Positions 34,301-43,158 of a stretch of DNA of 64,000 nucleotides are shown here, piece after piece. The notes beneath the pieces were generated by a model. That model was not told where the DNA came from and searched no databases. It saw only the letters and a program-made list of their open reading frames with translations. Source of the DNA: Sphingobacterium sp. ML3W (GTDB lineage: Bacteria; Bacteroidota; Bacteroidia; Sphingobacteriales; Sphingobacteriaceae); the NCBI RefSeq assembly GCF_000747525.1, contig NZ_CP009278.1:2108001-2172000 (forward strand), in the 5' to 3' direction. Positions within the stretch are counted from its first letter, which is position 1, and each line of letters starts with the position of its first letter. The position numbers and the translations under genes are program-made.

Positions 34301-34513
34301 TTGATTTGGGTCGGCTGTAATTTTAAATTCTCCATTGGCGTCTGATTGCGTTGCAACGCTCGTCCCCTTAACCGCAATGGTCACTCCTGAAAGAACAGCA
34401 TTTGATGATTTATCTGTAATTTTTCCAGTAATCACTTTACCGCTTTGCGCATATACCGACACATTAATGTGACAAAATGCAGGGAGTAATAGTAATGTAA
34501 ATAACTTCCTCAT
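31397..34513 (-). CDS. SusC-family TonB-dependent receptor
   Basis: The 1038-residue protein has a signal peptide ending VYAQ, a CarboxypepD_reg-like domain (VITGKITDKSSNAVLSGVTI), a TonB-box-like LDEIVVIGYG, the plug (GSAPTVVIRGVGTALGG, PLYIVDGFPVDN) and a C-terminal 22-strand barrel ending FGVNVSF. It imports oligosaccharides across the outer membrane with energy from TonB. It is the first gene of the four-gene operon, followed by SusD. The sensor-regulator gene lies 360 bp upstream. Confidence 0.94.
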   Translation of the reverse strand: MRKLFTLLLLPAFCHINVSVYAQSGKVITGKITDKSSNAVLSGVTIAVKGTSVATQSDANGEFKITADPNQVLVFRYIGYDGKEVIIGQQNNVLINLAEQNTALDEIVVIGYGTAKKVDLTGSIARVTASDIVKQPALNAVQSVQGKVAGVNIIANEAPGSAPTVVIRGVGTALGGREPLYIVDGFPVDNITNINSADIVSIDILKDASSASIYGLRAANGVILVTTKKGKVGRAQITYDGYVGAKGILNRVKMANANEYVTHFNENLKGIGTTSGFLATDQANNTDWYDELIQTGMVTNNVVSLSGGSDVVDYFFSYNNFTEKGITEGSQYVRNTIRNNNTYKFFDNKLKISQTLNISFANDRNKPLSAFDAAYRQSPLVPVQYANGRYGRPIYNKTTGEATYVLGAGEVGGKLNDTGNPVYENMMQQQYNKNMSIQGGLQAEYQITSDLKFTSRLGVTQYFSQNRGFNNIKDRYLNTDPLNTATEFEQLKAQNPTSLTYANNSLNIAKTQTFRWTWENFLSYQKSFGKHNLDATLGNSREKSGIGDMSDLTGYDVPNQEQYWNINFASSQYTKQVNQTYYTPRALISYFARAQYNYDSKYYLTATVRRDGSSTFKASGDYYGIFPSFGAGWTVSNESFMQGSGIDFLKVRANWGRLGNQNVPLNISQVLSSPGSDNYNYVFGPGQDLIFGAAYGSPARNLGWEVTEESGLGVDFTLLNNRLSGNIDYYNKTNTNVILEVTPLLNSAFSQRYFDHGGKVSNKGIELGLNWTDQINENLSYSIGGNYSYNKNILKDVEPAYDGAIGGSLNNGQITKQLKENQPIYAWYMYEAVGVWQTDAEIAGGVATTGAKPGYLRYKDQNEDGVIDENDKIFHGSYLPSSTFGLNLSVNYKKWDFTAQGYGVAGNKIYNGLKGTRVDGGENITKETFDNRWTGAGTSNTHPGAAHDALASSYYLESGAYFRINNLTLGYTIPKLYNSSSKIRMYVTAQNPFIFTKYTGFSPEISGANSGIPSETAGIELSAYPTTRNFIFGVNVSF

Positions 34514-34826
34514 AGGTGAATTTTTTAGTGACTTTTAATTATTTAATTCTAATTGTTCTGAATGTTTGTTAACAGAATTTAACGTTTATGTTAAATTTCA
34601 TTACAACAAAGATGTGATGTAGTATTCGGAATGTATAATTTAACACTTATACATTAATACATCAGCGCTTGCAATAACTTGTATTTGCTGAATAAAGCCA
34701 AATATGTAGTAGATAATCAGCTTGTTAAGGTAAGTGTTGCGTTACTTTATTTTACACTAAGTGTTTAATATACACTATATCGTATGAGAGGTAATGATGT
34801 AGTGTTTTAAGGTATTGAAACAGGTA
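34514..34826. other. regulatory region of the SusC operon
   Basis: No gene is visible in this AT-rich stretch, which must hold the SusC promoter. A CATCTTTG box on the minus strand (34607-34614) differs from TAnnTTTG by one base. I see no strong palindrome for the LuxR-type regulator. Confidence 0.4.
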
Positions 34827-34870
34827 AATGCCCTGATGTCGTAGTTGAGATACTCCGATATCAGGGCATT
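34827..34870 (-). terminator. stem-loop behind the regulator gene
   Basis: AATGCCCTGAT and ATCAGGGCATT are perfect 11-bp arms with a 22-nt spacer, four bases after the regulator's stop. There is no long T-run on the minus strand, so it may be a stabilising or rho-linked stem. Confidence 0.55.
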
Positions 34871-34873
34871 CCT

Positions 34874-37759
34874 TTAGTTGATATTCATTAAAAAGTCGCT
34901 TAAATTTTGTTCAGTAGGTAGGTTCAGTTTTTTACGTAATCTGTACCTTCTTATTTCCACTCCGCGGGTTGTAATGTTTAATAAACTTGCGATTTCTTTA
35001 CTGCTCATGTTTAATCTGAGGTAGGCACATAGTTTTAAATCGTTGGGCATTAATTCTGGAAATTGTAACTTCAATTTTTTAAAGAAGTTTTCATGTGTTT
35101 CATTAAAGCTCTGTTCAAAAAGATGCCAATCCATATTGTCCTCGTATGCATTTTTAAGAATCTTAGCCACTTTCTGGAGCTGTTCTGCTTTTAATTTATT
35201 ACCATTCTCATCCTTCAACTGTGAGAGCTCATGATTTAGTGAGTTTAACAATTCATTTTTATGCACAATGTTCATCGTTGCATTGGTCAACTCCTTATTC
35301 TTATTGTAGAGTTCTTGCTCCAATTGTTTGTTTTTAACCTCAATCAAGTGCTGTTGTGCGCGAACTGCTTCTTGTTTTAAAAGTTCATCTTGCTTTACTA
35401 GATAGTCTTCTCGCAATTTTTGTTCATGTTTAACTAGTTTTTTCTTATACCATATGCGAATAGATTTAGTCATAAAGACTAAACCGATAAGATAGGCCAG
35501 ATAGGCATACCATGTTCTATACCAGGGCGGCAGTATTTCAATCTCAATCTTATTTTCTTTGGTAATATAACCGTTGGGAAGCTTCGCGCGGATCACAAAG
35601 CTATAATTACCTACTGCCAGATTTGTAAACTCCTTGTAGGGTAGTTTGGTCCAATCGGACCATTCATCTTGGACACCATTTAATTTATATTGATATTGAA
35701 TAGCACTTTCTGTGTAATATGGAAGTGCATAAGATACTCTTATACTGTTGTTTTTGTGTTTTATTTCTACTAATTCTTTAACACTGTTAAAATAAATACT
35801 ATCAGTACCGGATAGTGTTCTTATGTTTCGAATTAGTGGAATAGGTACTGCATTAGGTTGAAAATTGTCACGATTTAAATTTAACAATGAGAAACCATTA
35901 TCAATACTGATGAGGTACTGTTTGGGGTTGAGGGCGGTTATATTTTCATAGTATTTCATCATATTACCTTCTAGTGGAGCTAATTTGATGGAATCAATCT
36001 GAATCTGTCCACCTGGCTGTAAATCGACTAAAGCAATACGGGTTTGATTAATAAACCAATAACTATTGTTTCCAGCAGCGGTAATTTTATTGGCTTTGGC
36101 AAATGTTCCCAGTTTCTTATTCAAGTGCTCGTAAGGCGTGAACTTATCCGCCAGTTCATCGTATAGATATAAACCACTATCCGTTGTAAAGACATTGATA
36201 TCGGCTAATTTGAAAACACCGATATTAGCAGATCTAGGCAACCCTTTCTGTTGTGCATAGGGTTTAATCTGTTTAATAGCGTCAAAATTATCTGAAAATG
36301 TAATTAGATTCAGTTCATTATAACCAGCAGCCCATACGTTGTTTTTACTTTGTGTTTCTAATAACTGTACTCCAGATTTAAAGTTTGGATACTGTGTACT
36401 AAATTGTAATGCATTGGGCATACTATGGAATAGGGATATTCCGGTATAGTTGCCTTGTAATACGGTAGGGAAATGTGGTGAGAGTTGTTTTATGACCCAT
36501 CCACCTGTTTGGGGTGACAATAAAGACATTTGCGTGCCTTTTACTTGAAATGTACCTGTATTATGTCCACACACCAGAACTTCGTTGATGACCTCTAAAT
36601 TCCATACTTGACCCTGAGACCCCGCAATCATCTTAAAATCTATCGGTTGATATTTCTTATGCTGGTTCCATGGCGTATAAAATAACCCTTGATTAGTACC
36701 CAGATACAGGAAGCCTTGGTATATTTTTGCGGAATAGATGGTGCCAAGTTTGCCCGATTTATCGGAATAATAGTATAGATCAGCGTTAATAGCAATACGG
36801 TCTATGCCGTTATCCAAGCCTGTCCAGATATTGGATTGTTTGTCTATACTCAAACTCAGGACCGTATTATTCTGTAAACCAACACTTTTATTGATGTGCT
36901 GGACGAGATGCCCAGACTGATCTAAGATATAGACCCCATTTAAGATTGTGCCGTATACGTAATATTGCCCAAGTAGTTTTATACCATTGTTGATTTGTGC
37001 ATTTTTAAGTTCCTCATTTATTGCATTTTCCCATGGTGCTATATTCCCATTTTTATCCATTAAGAACAATCCAGATTTAGCTGTTCCGATTAAAAATGAA
37101 CTCGTATCGAAAGGGAGGATGCTGAGTATATTGGATCCTTTGATCCGGTCTTTCCCCGCAACAGGGATTAATGTGTTATTTTTTAATTCATGAAGACCAC
37201 TAGGTATTTTCTCTATAAAAATTCTTTTATTCGTTTGAAATGCAAAGAGAAAGGGTTCTCCATCTCCAGTAATAGTTCTTATTTTTTTATTTTCATAAAT
37301 ATAGATGGTGGAGAAAGATTGAAAGATAATCCGATTATCTTGGATGATAATTTTCCATATTTCATCATTCAGATTTTTCAGTAGTTGGCTGCTTATGGAA
37401 TGATATGCCAATCGTCCTTTGTCATTTTTTTCCCAGTAACCAAACTCCGACTGACCGCCTGTATAGATTTTCCCATCGGAATGTACTTGTACGACTCTAA
37501 CGATTCCTTTATTGGGGTGTGGATGTAGATTCCAATAGGCACCATCGTATACTAATAGACCTTCAGAATTTGCAGCATATATCAATCCCTCTTGATCGAC
37601 ACTTAATCCCCAGTTTTGATTTCCAGCTTGATATGTTGATTTACTATATTGTTGAACCCAAGGGCTTGCCAGATATTGAATATCGCCAGCTAATGATTTG
37701 GTAATGAAACTAAAAAGTAATAAAAATAGAGTAAAAAAGCTTTTTAATAAAAATTTCAT
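34874..37759 (-). CDS. Y_Y_Y-domain membrane sensor with LuxR-type HTH
   Basis: The 961-residue protein has a signal or anchor helix at its N-terminus. A beta-propeller sensor with two-component-regulator-type blades follows (for example SVDQEGLIYAANSEGLLVYD and LSIDKQSNIWTGLDNGIDRI), then a Y_Y_Y domain (YQYKLNGVQDEWSDWTKLPY) near 710-770 and a single membrane helix (WYAYLAYLIGLVFM). The inside part is a long coiled coil and a C-terminal HTH (LKLCAYLRLNMSSKEIASLL, NITTRGVEIRRYRLRKKLNL). There is no kinase or receiver domain, so signal and DNA binding are in one chain. The gene lies upstream of, and in the same direction as, the SusC operon, which it likely activates on sensing the glycan. 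Confidence 0.9.
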   Translation of the reverse strand: MKFLLKSFFTLFLLLFSFITKSLAGDIQYLASPWVQQYSKSTYQAGNQNWGLSVDQEGLIYAANSEGLLVYDGAYWNLHPHPNKGIVRVVQVHSDGKIYTGGQSEFGYWEKNDKGRLAYHSISSQLLKNLNDEIWKIIIQDNRIIFQSFSTIYIYENKKIRTITGDGEPFLFAFQTNKRIFIEKIPSGLHELKNNTLIPVAGKDRIKGSNILSILPFDTSSFLIGTAKSGLFLMDKNGNIAPWENAINEELKNAQINNGIKLLGQYYVYGTILNGVYILDQSGHLVQHINKSVGLQNNTVLSLSIDKQSNIWTGLDNGIDRIAINADLYYYSDKSGKLGTIYSAKIYQGFLYLGTNQGLFYTPWNQHKKYQPIDFKMIAGSQGQVWNLEVINEVLVCGHNTGTFQVKGTQMSLLSPQTGGWVIKQLSPHFPTVLQGNYTGISLFHSMPNALQFSTQYPNFKSGVQLLETQSKNNVWAAGYNELNLITFSDNFDAIKQIKPYAQQKGLPRSANIGVFKLADINVFTTDSGLYLYDELADKFTPYEHLNKKLGTFAKANKITAAGNNSYWFINQTRIALVDLQPGGQIQIDSIKLAPLEGNMMKYYENITALNPKQYLISIDNGFSLLNLNRDNFQPNAVPIPLIRNIRTLSGTDSIYFNSVKELVEIKHKNNSIRVSYALPYYTESAIQYQYKLNGVQDEWSDWTKLPYKEFTNLAVGNYSFVIRAKLPNGYITKENKIEIEILPPWYRTWYAYLAYLIGLVFMTKSIRIWYKKKLVKHEQKLREDYLVKQDELLKQEAVRAQQHLIEVKNKQLEQELYNKNKELTNATMNIVHKNELLNSLNHELSQLKDENGNKLKAEQLQKVAKILKNAYEDNMDWHLFEQSFNETHENFFKKLKLQFPELMPNDLKLCAYLRLNMSSKEIASLLNITTRGVEIRRYRLRKKLNLPTEQNLSDFLMNIN

Positions 37760-38160
37760 GCACTGTATGTTGTATCATTAAAAAATATTCCAGATTTATA
37801 AATTAATACGCTGAACTATCTTTTGGTGTAATTTATATAAATTTTTAGATATAGGAAGAATCCTAGTCACCTCATAGTCAAAATATGAATTTAGGCTTAC
37901 AATCAATCCAATAGTCAGCTGCTTCGTTATTTGATCTAGTCTTCAATAGGACGCTCATCTTCGTATACGTCATCGAATGCAACCTGATAGGCTATAACGC
38001 GACTGTGTATGAAAGTTTTCTTGGTTCTAGTAGCGCTATTATTAGCTTTATTTGGTTGAAATAAGTTATATTCATAGAGCAGAAGTACGGATCTTGAATC
38101 GTCACTTGTTTAAAAAAAGGTATAAATCTGGAAGGAGATTCCATTAAGGGCTGTGTTAAA
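37760..38160. other. divergent intergenic region
   Basis: Promoters for the sensor gene (minus) and the cytochrome gene (plus) should lie here; I cannot place a clean TAnnTTTG box. A start-less minus-strand frame from about 38109 to 37936, ending RVIAYQVAFDDVYEDERPIE and D, is protein-like and could be a relic, but I do not recognise it. Confidence 0.3.
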
Positions 38161-38610
38161 ATGAAATTGTTAAGGAATAAGTTCATACCATGTCATCCTA
38201 TCCGAACGTATTGGTGGGTTTTTTGTATGCTGATCCTTGTGATAGGCTGCCATTCATCCAGAGGTAAGGAAGAGGTTATTGTTAATCAGGTAGATCGCAT
38301 AAAGGATTACATCAAACCCATTCCAGGGAAAAATGATTCCATTCCTTTACCAGTAATTGAAAGTGGAAAAGTGCTGATTGCCTATTCAGATTGCTTTACC
38401 TGCCATAAAGAAGATAAAAGGTCATTTGGTCCGGCCTTTCGTGATATTGCTGCACGATATCCTACAAATACGATCTATATTCAGATACTCGCTCAAAAAG
38501 TTGTATTGGGTGGGACTGGAGCATGGGGTAATGCAGTGATGTTGGCTCATCCAAAATTGACGGATACAGATGCTGAAAGAATGGTGAGCTATATTTTGTC
38601 GTTAAAGTGA
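38161..38610 (+). CDS. class I cytochrome c lipoprotein
   Basis: The 149-residue protein has a membrane/lipoprotein signal (WWVFCMLILVIGCHSSRG; lipobox Cys in VIGC). One haem c site CFTCH follows (about residue 79), then SFGPAFRDIAARYP and, near the end, a Met-free helix LTDTDAERMVSYILSLK. It would carry electrons in the periplasm. It converges with the five-gene operon of cytochrome-containing proteins, with which it shares a terminator and possibly a redox role. Confidence 0.85.
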   Translation: MKLLRNKFIPCHPIRTYWWVFCMLILVIGCHSSRGKEEVIVNQVDRIKDYIKPIPGKNDSIPLPVIESGKVLIAYSDCFTCHKEDKRSFGPAFRDIAARYPTNTIYIQILAQKVVLGGTGAWGNAVMLAHPKLTDTDAERMVSYILSLK

Positions 38611-38614
38611 TGAA

Positions 38615-38653
38615 GAAACAAAAGCTGCATGTACTACATGCAGCTTTTGTTTC
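38615..38653. terminator. bidirectional terminator
   Basis: Perfect 19-nt inverted repeat (GAAACAAAAGCTGCATGTA and its complement) with a single central base. It is shared by the convergent cytochrome and MFS genes. Confidence 0.9.
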
Positions 38654-38671
38654 TATATAATTTCTTTTAAT

Positions 38672-39946
38672 TTACTGTGCTGTTAAAAGCATGTTTTGTC
38701 TCCTTTTGGACATGTAGATGTATAACCCTCCGAATGCAAAGATGAGTATGACTGGGAGAATGAGGGTAATCTGCAATACTTCTGGACCTGCCAGATTTTT
38801 AGCTGCGACATAAGCAAGACCCTCTGTGGTGCCATCAGCAGCCGAACTGTATAAGTTGATATCAGAACCTTCGGGCAAATGTTTTATGATTAACCCATCA
38901 TAATAACTCCCCATAATCATGGTATAGATAGATACGGCAAACATACCCGCCCCACCAATGAGGTTTAGACCTAAGGCTCCTGACTGGGGTATGTTTTCAG
39001 CAACAAATCCAATCATGGTTGGCCAGAAATAGCAGACACCTACACCAAATATTAAGGCCGCAAAAAACACAGCGTTACCCGTCAATGTAGCGAGCATGTA
39101 TAAGCCTATAGCAGCAAAGACAGCTGAGAAAAGTAAAACACCTTGTGGTGCTAATTTCTCTACAATAGGTTTGGCAAATGCACGTCCTACAACCATAACT
39201 CCAGTCGTAATGGTTAGGAGTAAAATAGCGTTGTCAGTTACATTTTTAAGTAGCAAACTGATCCATTGACCGGTAAACAATTCGGTGATAGCGGTCATAA
39301 ACATACAGATGAATAGGAACAAAAATAAGGGTGAACCTACTGCTTTGTACATGTCTGCTGTTGAATATCCCGAGGAGACACGTTCGGTAACGGGAAAATC
39401 TAATTTTGAAAATAGGTAGCCATAAATAACTGTTGGGATCAACATCATAGCCACTTGAAACTTCCAGCCGATACCGAGGTAAACAAATAAGATGACCAAC
39501 AACGTTCCAATGACAACGCCTCCGGGAAACCATAAATGAAAATAATTAAGTCGGGTAGTTTTTTCTTGAGGATATAACGCCGCGACTAATGGATTGCAGG
39601 CAGCCTCAACTGCTCCATTGGCAATACCTATGAGTAGTGTGGAGAAAAATAAGGTCCAATACCCTTGTGCAAAGATGGTCAATAAGATTCCGATGAGATG
39701 AAACAGGAACGCCATCACGAGTAGACGTTTCATACCGATAATATCAACAATAAACCCGCCTATTACAATTGCTAGTGGGAATCCCCAAAATACTGTTGCA
39801 GTAATGGTGCCCAATTGTGTGGCACTCAGTTGGAAATCAAGTCCGAGTTGATTCATCATACCTGCACGGATTCCAAAGGATAGTGAGGTGACTAATAGAG
39901 CAAGACAGCTTGCCCAGAATAATTTAGTGGTTTGAATTTGCTTCAT
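38672..39946 (-). CDS. MFS transporter (sugar-type)
   Basis: The 424-residue protein has about 12 membrane helices and the major-facilitator layout (ATVFWGFPLAIVIGGFIVDI, IGMKRLLVMAFLF for loop 2-3, GVGVCYFWPTMIGFVAENIP). It is most like MFS permeases that accompany carbohydrate-processing genes in Bacteroidota. It is the last gene of the operon, 17 bp behind the DUF2231 protein. Its substrate is unknown and would be the cytoplasmic entry point for whatever the operon processes outside. Confidence 0.8.
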   Translation of the reverse strand: MKQIQTTKLFWASCLALLVTSLSFGIRAGMMNQLGLDFQLSATQLGTITATVFWGFPLAIVIGGFIVDIIGMKRLLVMAFLFHLIGILLTIFAQGYWTLFFSTLLIGIANGAVEAACNPLVAALYPQEKTTRLNYFHLWFPGGVVIGTLLVILFVYLGIGWKFQVAMMLIPTVIYGYLFSKLDFPVTERVSSGYSTADMYKAVGSPLFLFLFICMFMTAITELFTGQWISLLLKNVTDNAILLLTITTGVMVVGRAFAKPIVEKLAPQGVLLFSAVFAAIGLYMLATLTGNAVFFAALIFGVGVCYFWPTMIGFVAENIPQSGALGLNLIGGAGMFAVSIYTMIMGSYYDGLIIKHLPEGSDINLYSSAADGTTEGLAYVAAKNLAGPEVLQITLILPVILIFAFGGLYIYMSKRRQNMLLTAQ

Positions 39947-39963
39947 AATGTTAGTGTATAGTG

Positions 39964-42117
39964 TTAATTCAAGAGTATTTCATCCATAAATATCCATGCT
40001 GGTTGTCCTTTGCCAGTATGCCACTCAGGTAGTTTTTTGAAATTTTTACCTAAAATCTTGATACAGGAGATGGGTTGTGATGCAAACGTTGCATCCAGCT
40101 TGATAAAGGCATCTGCTTCATCTTTTACGGGCATTTGATTTTTTATGACCTGAAGTAAACGTAGGTTTTTATCACTGGTACCGCCCCATATTTCAAGTTC
40201 TTCTGGAAGCAATATATGTGACGGTACTTTTTTCATGAGATGTACCGATACCGACTGGAGTGGTATTGGCTTTTTAAAGTACATGATGAAAGCCATATTG
40301 TCGTTATAGCCAATCCATTTGCCATTTTGAATATCATGGGTACCCAATTGATCATCTATGAGTGTTTTGGGACCATCCCCTTTATATTTCTCACTGGGTG
40401 CTACAATAAAAGCGATACTATCGGGTTTATACTTGCTTTGTAAAAAGTCAAATGCAAAGACATCACTTCCGTACCACCCTTTTTTATAGGCTTTTGCTTT
40501 TAATGTACCTGATTCTTTGATTTCAATACCTTGATTATAGAAAGGGGATTGGAGACTATCGGGTTCTGTACCATCGGTTGTATACCTGATTTCAACCCCA
40601 TTGATGGCGTGTTTGATCTGAATGGGCAAGGTGTTTTTAAAAATGGATATAGCCGTGTTTAAACGAGGTTGGTTTAATTTTATAGGATTATTACCATCGT
40701 CTTTAAAACCTACGATAATGTTGATTCCTGTACCCATTTTATGTAATTGGCCTATCTCAGCATCACTTAGGCTGGTACGCCATAAGGACAACTCCTTTAG
40801 ATTGCTCATCTTTAGAAGTTGCTTCACGGAATTAAAATCTACTGCGGTACCCGATAACGACAGTGCATTTAAATATTTTAAACCTGTCAGCTGTTTTAAC
40901 CCTTCACCTTTAATAGAGGTGAAGTTGAGGTTTAACTTCCTTAAATTTTCAAATGTCGCTATAGTCTTTAATTCTTCATCCTTTACAGGTAATCCATTTA
41001 AATTAAGAAAGACAATTTGCTTTTGTATAGCGGTCAATTCTTGGATCGCTTCGGGTTTGTAAATGCTTTTATTATAAATATTAACTGCTAATGCTGGAGA
41101 TGCTTTATCCAAACTGCTTATGACTCGGTAATCGTTATTGAGCTTTTTGACAGTCTCACTATTAGCTGATGAAAAATTGTATTTCTCTTCCATAGGTGCC
41201 TCCGGCCCTAAGAATGCTGTCGCTAATATCCTTAAGGAGTCTTGCTGAGAGAGGTCGATTACTTTTTTATCGATTTCAGCATTCCCTTTTACCCATAGGG
41301 TTAAAATTGCCATCTCTTCTGCCGTAAGGGCTGGTTTTCCTTTAGGAGGCATCCGTTTCTCATTATCAAACGGGAGATGGATGCGCTCAAGCAATAAACT
41401 AATCTCGGGATTTCCGAGGATAAACAATTTGCCATTTTTCCCTCCCTTTAACATGGATGCAGCATCGGCGAGATTTAAATTTCCTTTTGCTTTTTCCATA
41501 TTATGGCAGTTTAAGCACTTGGTATTGAAAATCGGTAATATGACATCTTGAAAGAGTATAGCTTGATCCACGGTCACCTTTTCTGGAACAGGTGTTACAG
41601 CAGCCAATACAAAATTGTCCCCATGTGTCAGCGTGGCACCGTAATGGCCGGTGACCAATAGGCAAATGACCGTTATGATAGCCGTTACCTTTGCTAATGT
41701 GGCATTGTACCATTGTTTATCCCTAAACCAATAAAGCAGGGATGAGATGAAAACAAGGCTTACACCTGACCATTTATGCCACTGTAAGGTCGTACCACTA
41801 TAACCATCTTCTTGCGCTAACAACAGGCCCATAATTACTGTGGTGGATGCTAAGAAGATTCCTGCTAGGAAGATGCCAGATGTAAATTTTTGATAAAATG
41901 CCTCATTGGTATTGGATTTTCTAAAACGGAAAACTTCTAGTAGCATCGCCAAAAGGAGCAGTACGATTGGAAAATGCAATAATAGCGGATGTAGTCTTCC
42001 CAAAGGCTGTAACCAATAAGGCACAACGATGATATCTCCAAATAATAATAAAAAGACAATAAATATATTTAACGCAAATAATGCCTGTTCAGTAAAACCT
42101 TTAAGCGTAATTTTCAT
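39964..42117 (-). CDS. DUF2231 / cytochrome c / LRR / chitobiase-type membrane protein
   Basis: The 717-residue protein starts with about four membrane helices of DUF2231 type (LGRLHPLLLHFPIVLLLLAM). A planctomycete-type cytochrome domain follows with haem site CLNCH (about 195) and RMPPKGKPALTAEEMAIL. Leucine-rich repeats come next (NLRKLNLNFTSIKGEGLKQL), then a chitobiase/CHB_HEX_C_1 domain (VEIRYTTDGTEPDSLQSPFY) and a discoidin-like C-terminus. The mix of redox and binding domains suggests a membrane electron acceptor that also recognises a ligand. Its role is not established. It is six bases behind the NHL gene. Confidence 0.75.
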   Translation of the reverse strand: MKITLKGFTEQALFALNIFIVFLLLFGDIIVVPYWLQPLGRLHPLLLHFPIVLLLLAMLLEVFRFRKSNTNEAFYQKFTSGIFLAGIFLASTTVIMGLLLAQEDGYSGTTLQWHKWSGVSLVFISSLLYWFRDKQWYNATLAKVTAIITVICLLVTGHYGATLTHGDNFVLAAVTPVPEKVTVDQAILFQDVILPIFNTKCLNCHNMEKAKGNLNLADAASMLKGGKNGKLFILGNPEISLLLERIHLPFDNEKRMPPKGKPALTAEEMAILTLWVKGNAEIDKKVIDLSQQDSLRILATAFLGPEAPMEEKYNFSSANSETVKKLNNDYRVISSLDKASPALAVNIYNKSIYKPEAIQELTAIQKQIVFLNLNGLPVKDEELKTIATFENLRKLNLNFTSIKGEGLKQLTGLKYLNALSLSGTAVDFNSVKQLLKMSNLKELSLWRTSLSDAEIGQLHKMGTGINIIVGFKDDGNNPIKLNQPRLNTAISIFKNTLPIQIKHAINGVEIRYTTDGTEPDSLQSPFYNQGIEIKESGTLKAKAYKKGWYGSDVFAFDFLQSKYKPDSIAFIVAPSEKYKGDGPKTLIDDQLGTHDIQNGKWIGYNDNMAFIMYFKKPIPLQSVSVHLMKKVPSHILLPEELEIWGGTSDKNLRLLQVIKNQMPVKDEADAFIKLDATFASQPISCIKILGKNFKKLPEWHTGKGQPAWIFMDEILLN

Positions 42118-42123
42118 AAAAAA

Positions 42124-43149
42124 TTAGACACGGGTGAATTTATAGGGATATACTTTGCCTGATGCCCATTGTGCTACATAAAGATTCTCATCATCATCAA
42201 TACAAACATCATGTGGATTCAATAAGATTTGCGCTGCTTGTGACATAGGCTGCAAAACACCATTGGTATACAGTGGGGCAGTGCCACCAATATTGGATAT
42301 TACTTTATTGTCTTTATCTAGAATGGTTACGAAGCCACTACCATCTTTATTGAGGTCTGGAGATCGTAATACGGCAGCATAGAGGTAATCGTTTTTTATT
42401 ACGGGTCTACATACGCAAGCACCTGGTAAGGCAATGACCTCCATTAAATTTCCTGCCATATCAAAGCGCTTGAAACAGTTGCGCGTGCGGTCTGTAACCA
42501 ATAAAGTAGGTTTGCCACCTCTCTTATCGATTGTGACACCATGTGCATTGTCCAGATGTTTCATTTCAGAGCCTTTACCTCCAAAGTAATCTAAAAGTTT
42601 GCCCGACGCATTGTAGTGTAAGACATATTGTAGGCCATAGCCATCTGCAATATAGAAATCGCCATTGTCAGCGACGGCTACTTCAGTTGGAACAAATTCT
42701 TCCTTTTTATGATACAAACCTGTTTCCATTGGACAGTCTATTGTCATCAATATTTTTCCGTCTAATGTCGTCTTGAAAACCTGATGCCGATCTGTGTCGG
42801 TGATAAATAGTGATTCCTGATTACCTTCGTTTGCGAGGGTCAATCCATGGCCTCCGGGAAACTCATGACCCCAAGAGTTGATCAGTTTACCTGATTTGTT
42901 ATAGATCAAAACATTGTTTTTGGTCTCATTGGTCAATAATAGGATACGCCCTTTCTTATCCTGTACCATTTCATGACAGTCGTTTACGGGGTTTTTTAAG
43001 GGATTCAATTGTCCCCATTTTGTGTCCATGGTATAGCGCATGTTATGGTGACCAAAAATAGGACCTTTGGGTTTCGCAAATAGGTCTTTCATAATGAAAA
43101 AACTAGTGGAGACCATTGCGGTATTTTTGATAAATTCTTTTCTTTTCAT
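42124..43149 (-). CDS. NHL-repeat beta-propeller secreted protein
   Basis: The 341-residue protein starts with MKRKEFIKNTAMVSTSFFIM, a Tat/Sec-like signal. It folds as a six-bladed NHL propeller, with repeats such as GHGLTLANEGNQESLFITDT, HGVTIDKRGGKPTLLVTDRT and NPHDVCIDDDENLYVAQWAS, G. It resembles peptidylglycine amidating-lyase-like propellers but I see no zinc-site assignment. It is the third gene of the operon, with 9 bp to the DUF1501 gene and 6 bp to the DUF2231 gene. Function unknown. Confidence 0.75.
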   Translation of the reverse strand: MKRKEFIKNTAMVSTSFFIMKDLFAKPKGPIFGHHNMRYTMDTKWGQLNPLKNPVNDCHEMVQDKKGRILLLTNETKNNVLIYNKSGKLINSWGHEFPGGHGLTLANEGNQESLFITDTDRHQVFKTTLDGKILMTIDCPMETGLYHKKEEFVPTEVAVADNGDFYIADGYGLQYVLHYNASGKLLDYFGGKGSEMKHLDNAHGVTIDKRGGKPTLLVTDRTRNCFKRFDMAGNLMEVIALPGACVCRPVIKNDYLYAAVLRSPDLNKDGSGFVTILDKDNKVISNIGGTAPLYTNGVLQPMSQAAQILLNPHDVCIDDDENLYVAQWASGKVYPYKFTRV

Positions 43150-43158
43150 AGTATAAAT

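Noticed and set aside
37936..38109. Start-less minus-strand frame ending in an acidic tail
   Set aside because: Protein-like in places, but with no start codon, no recognised family and no conserved neighbour. Recorded only in the intergenic note.
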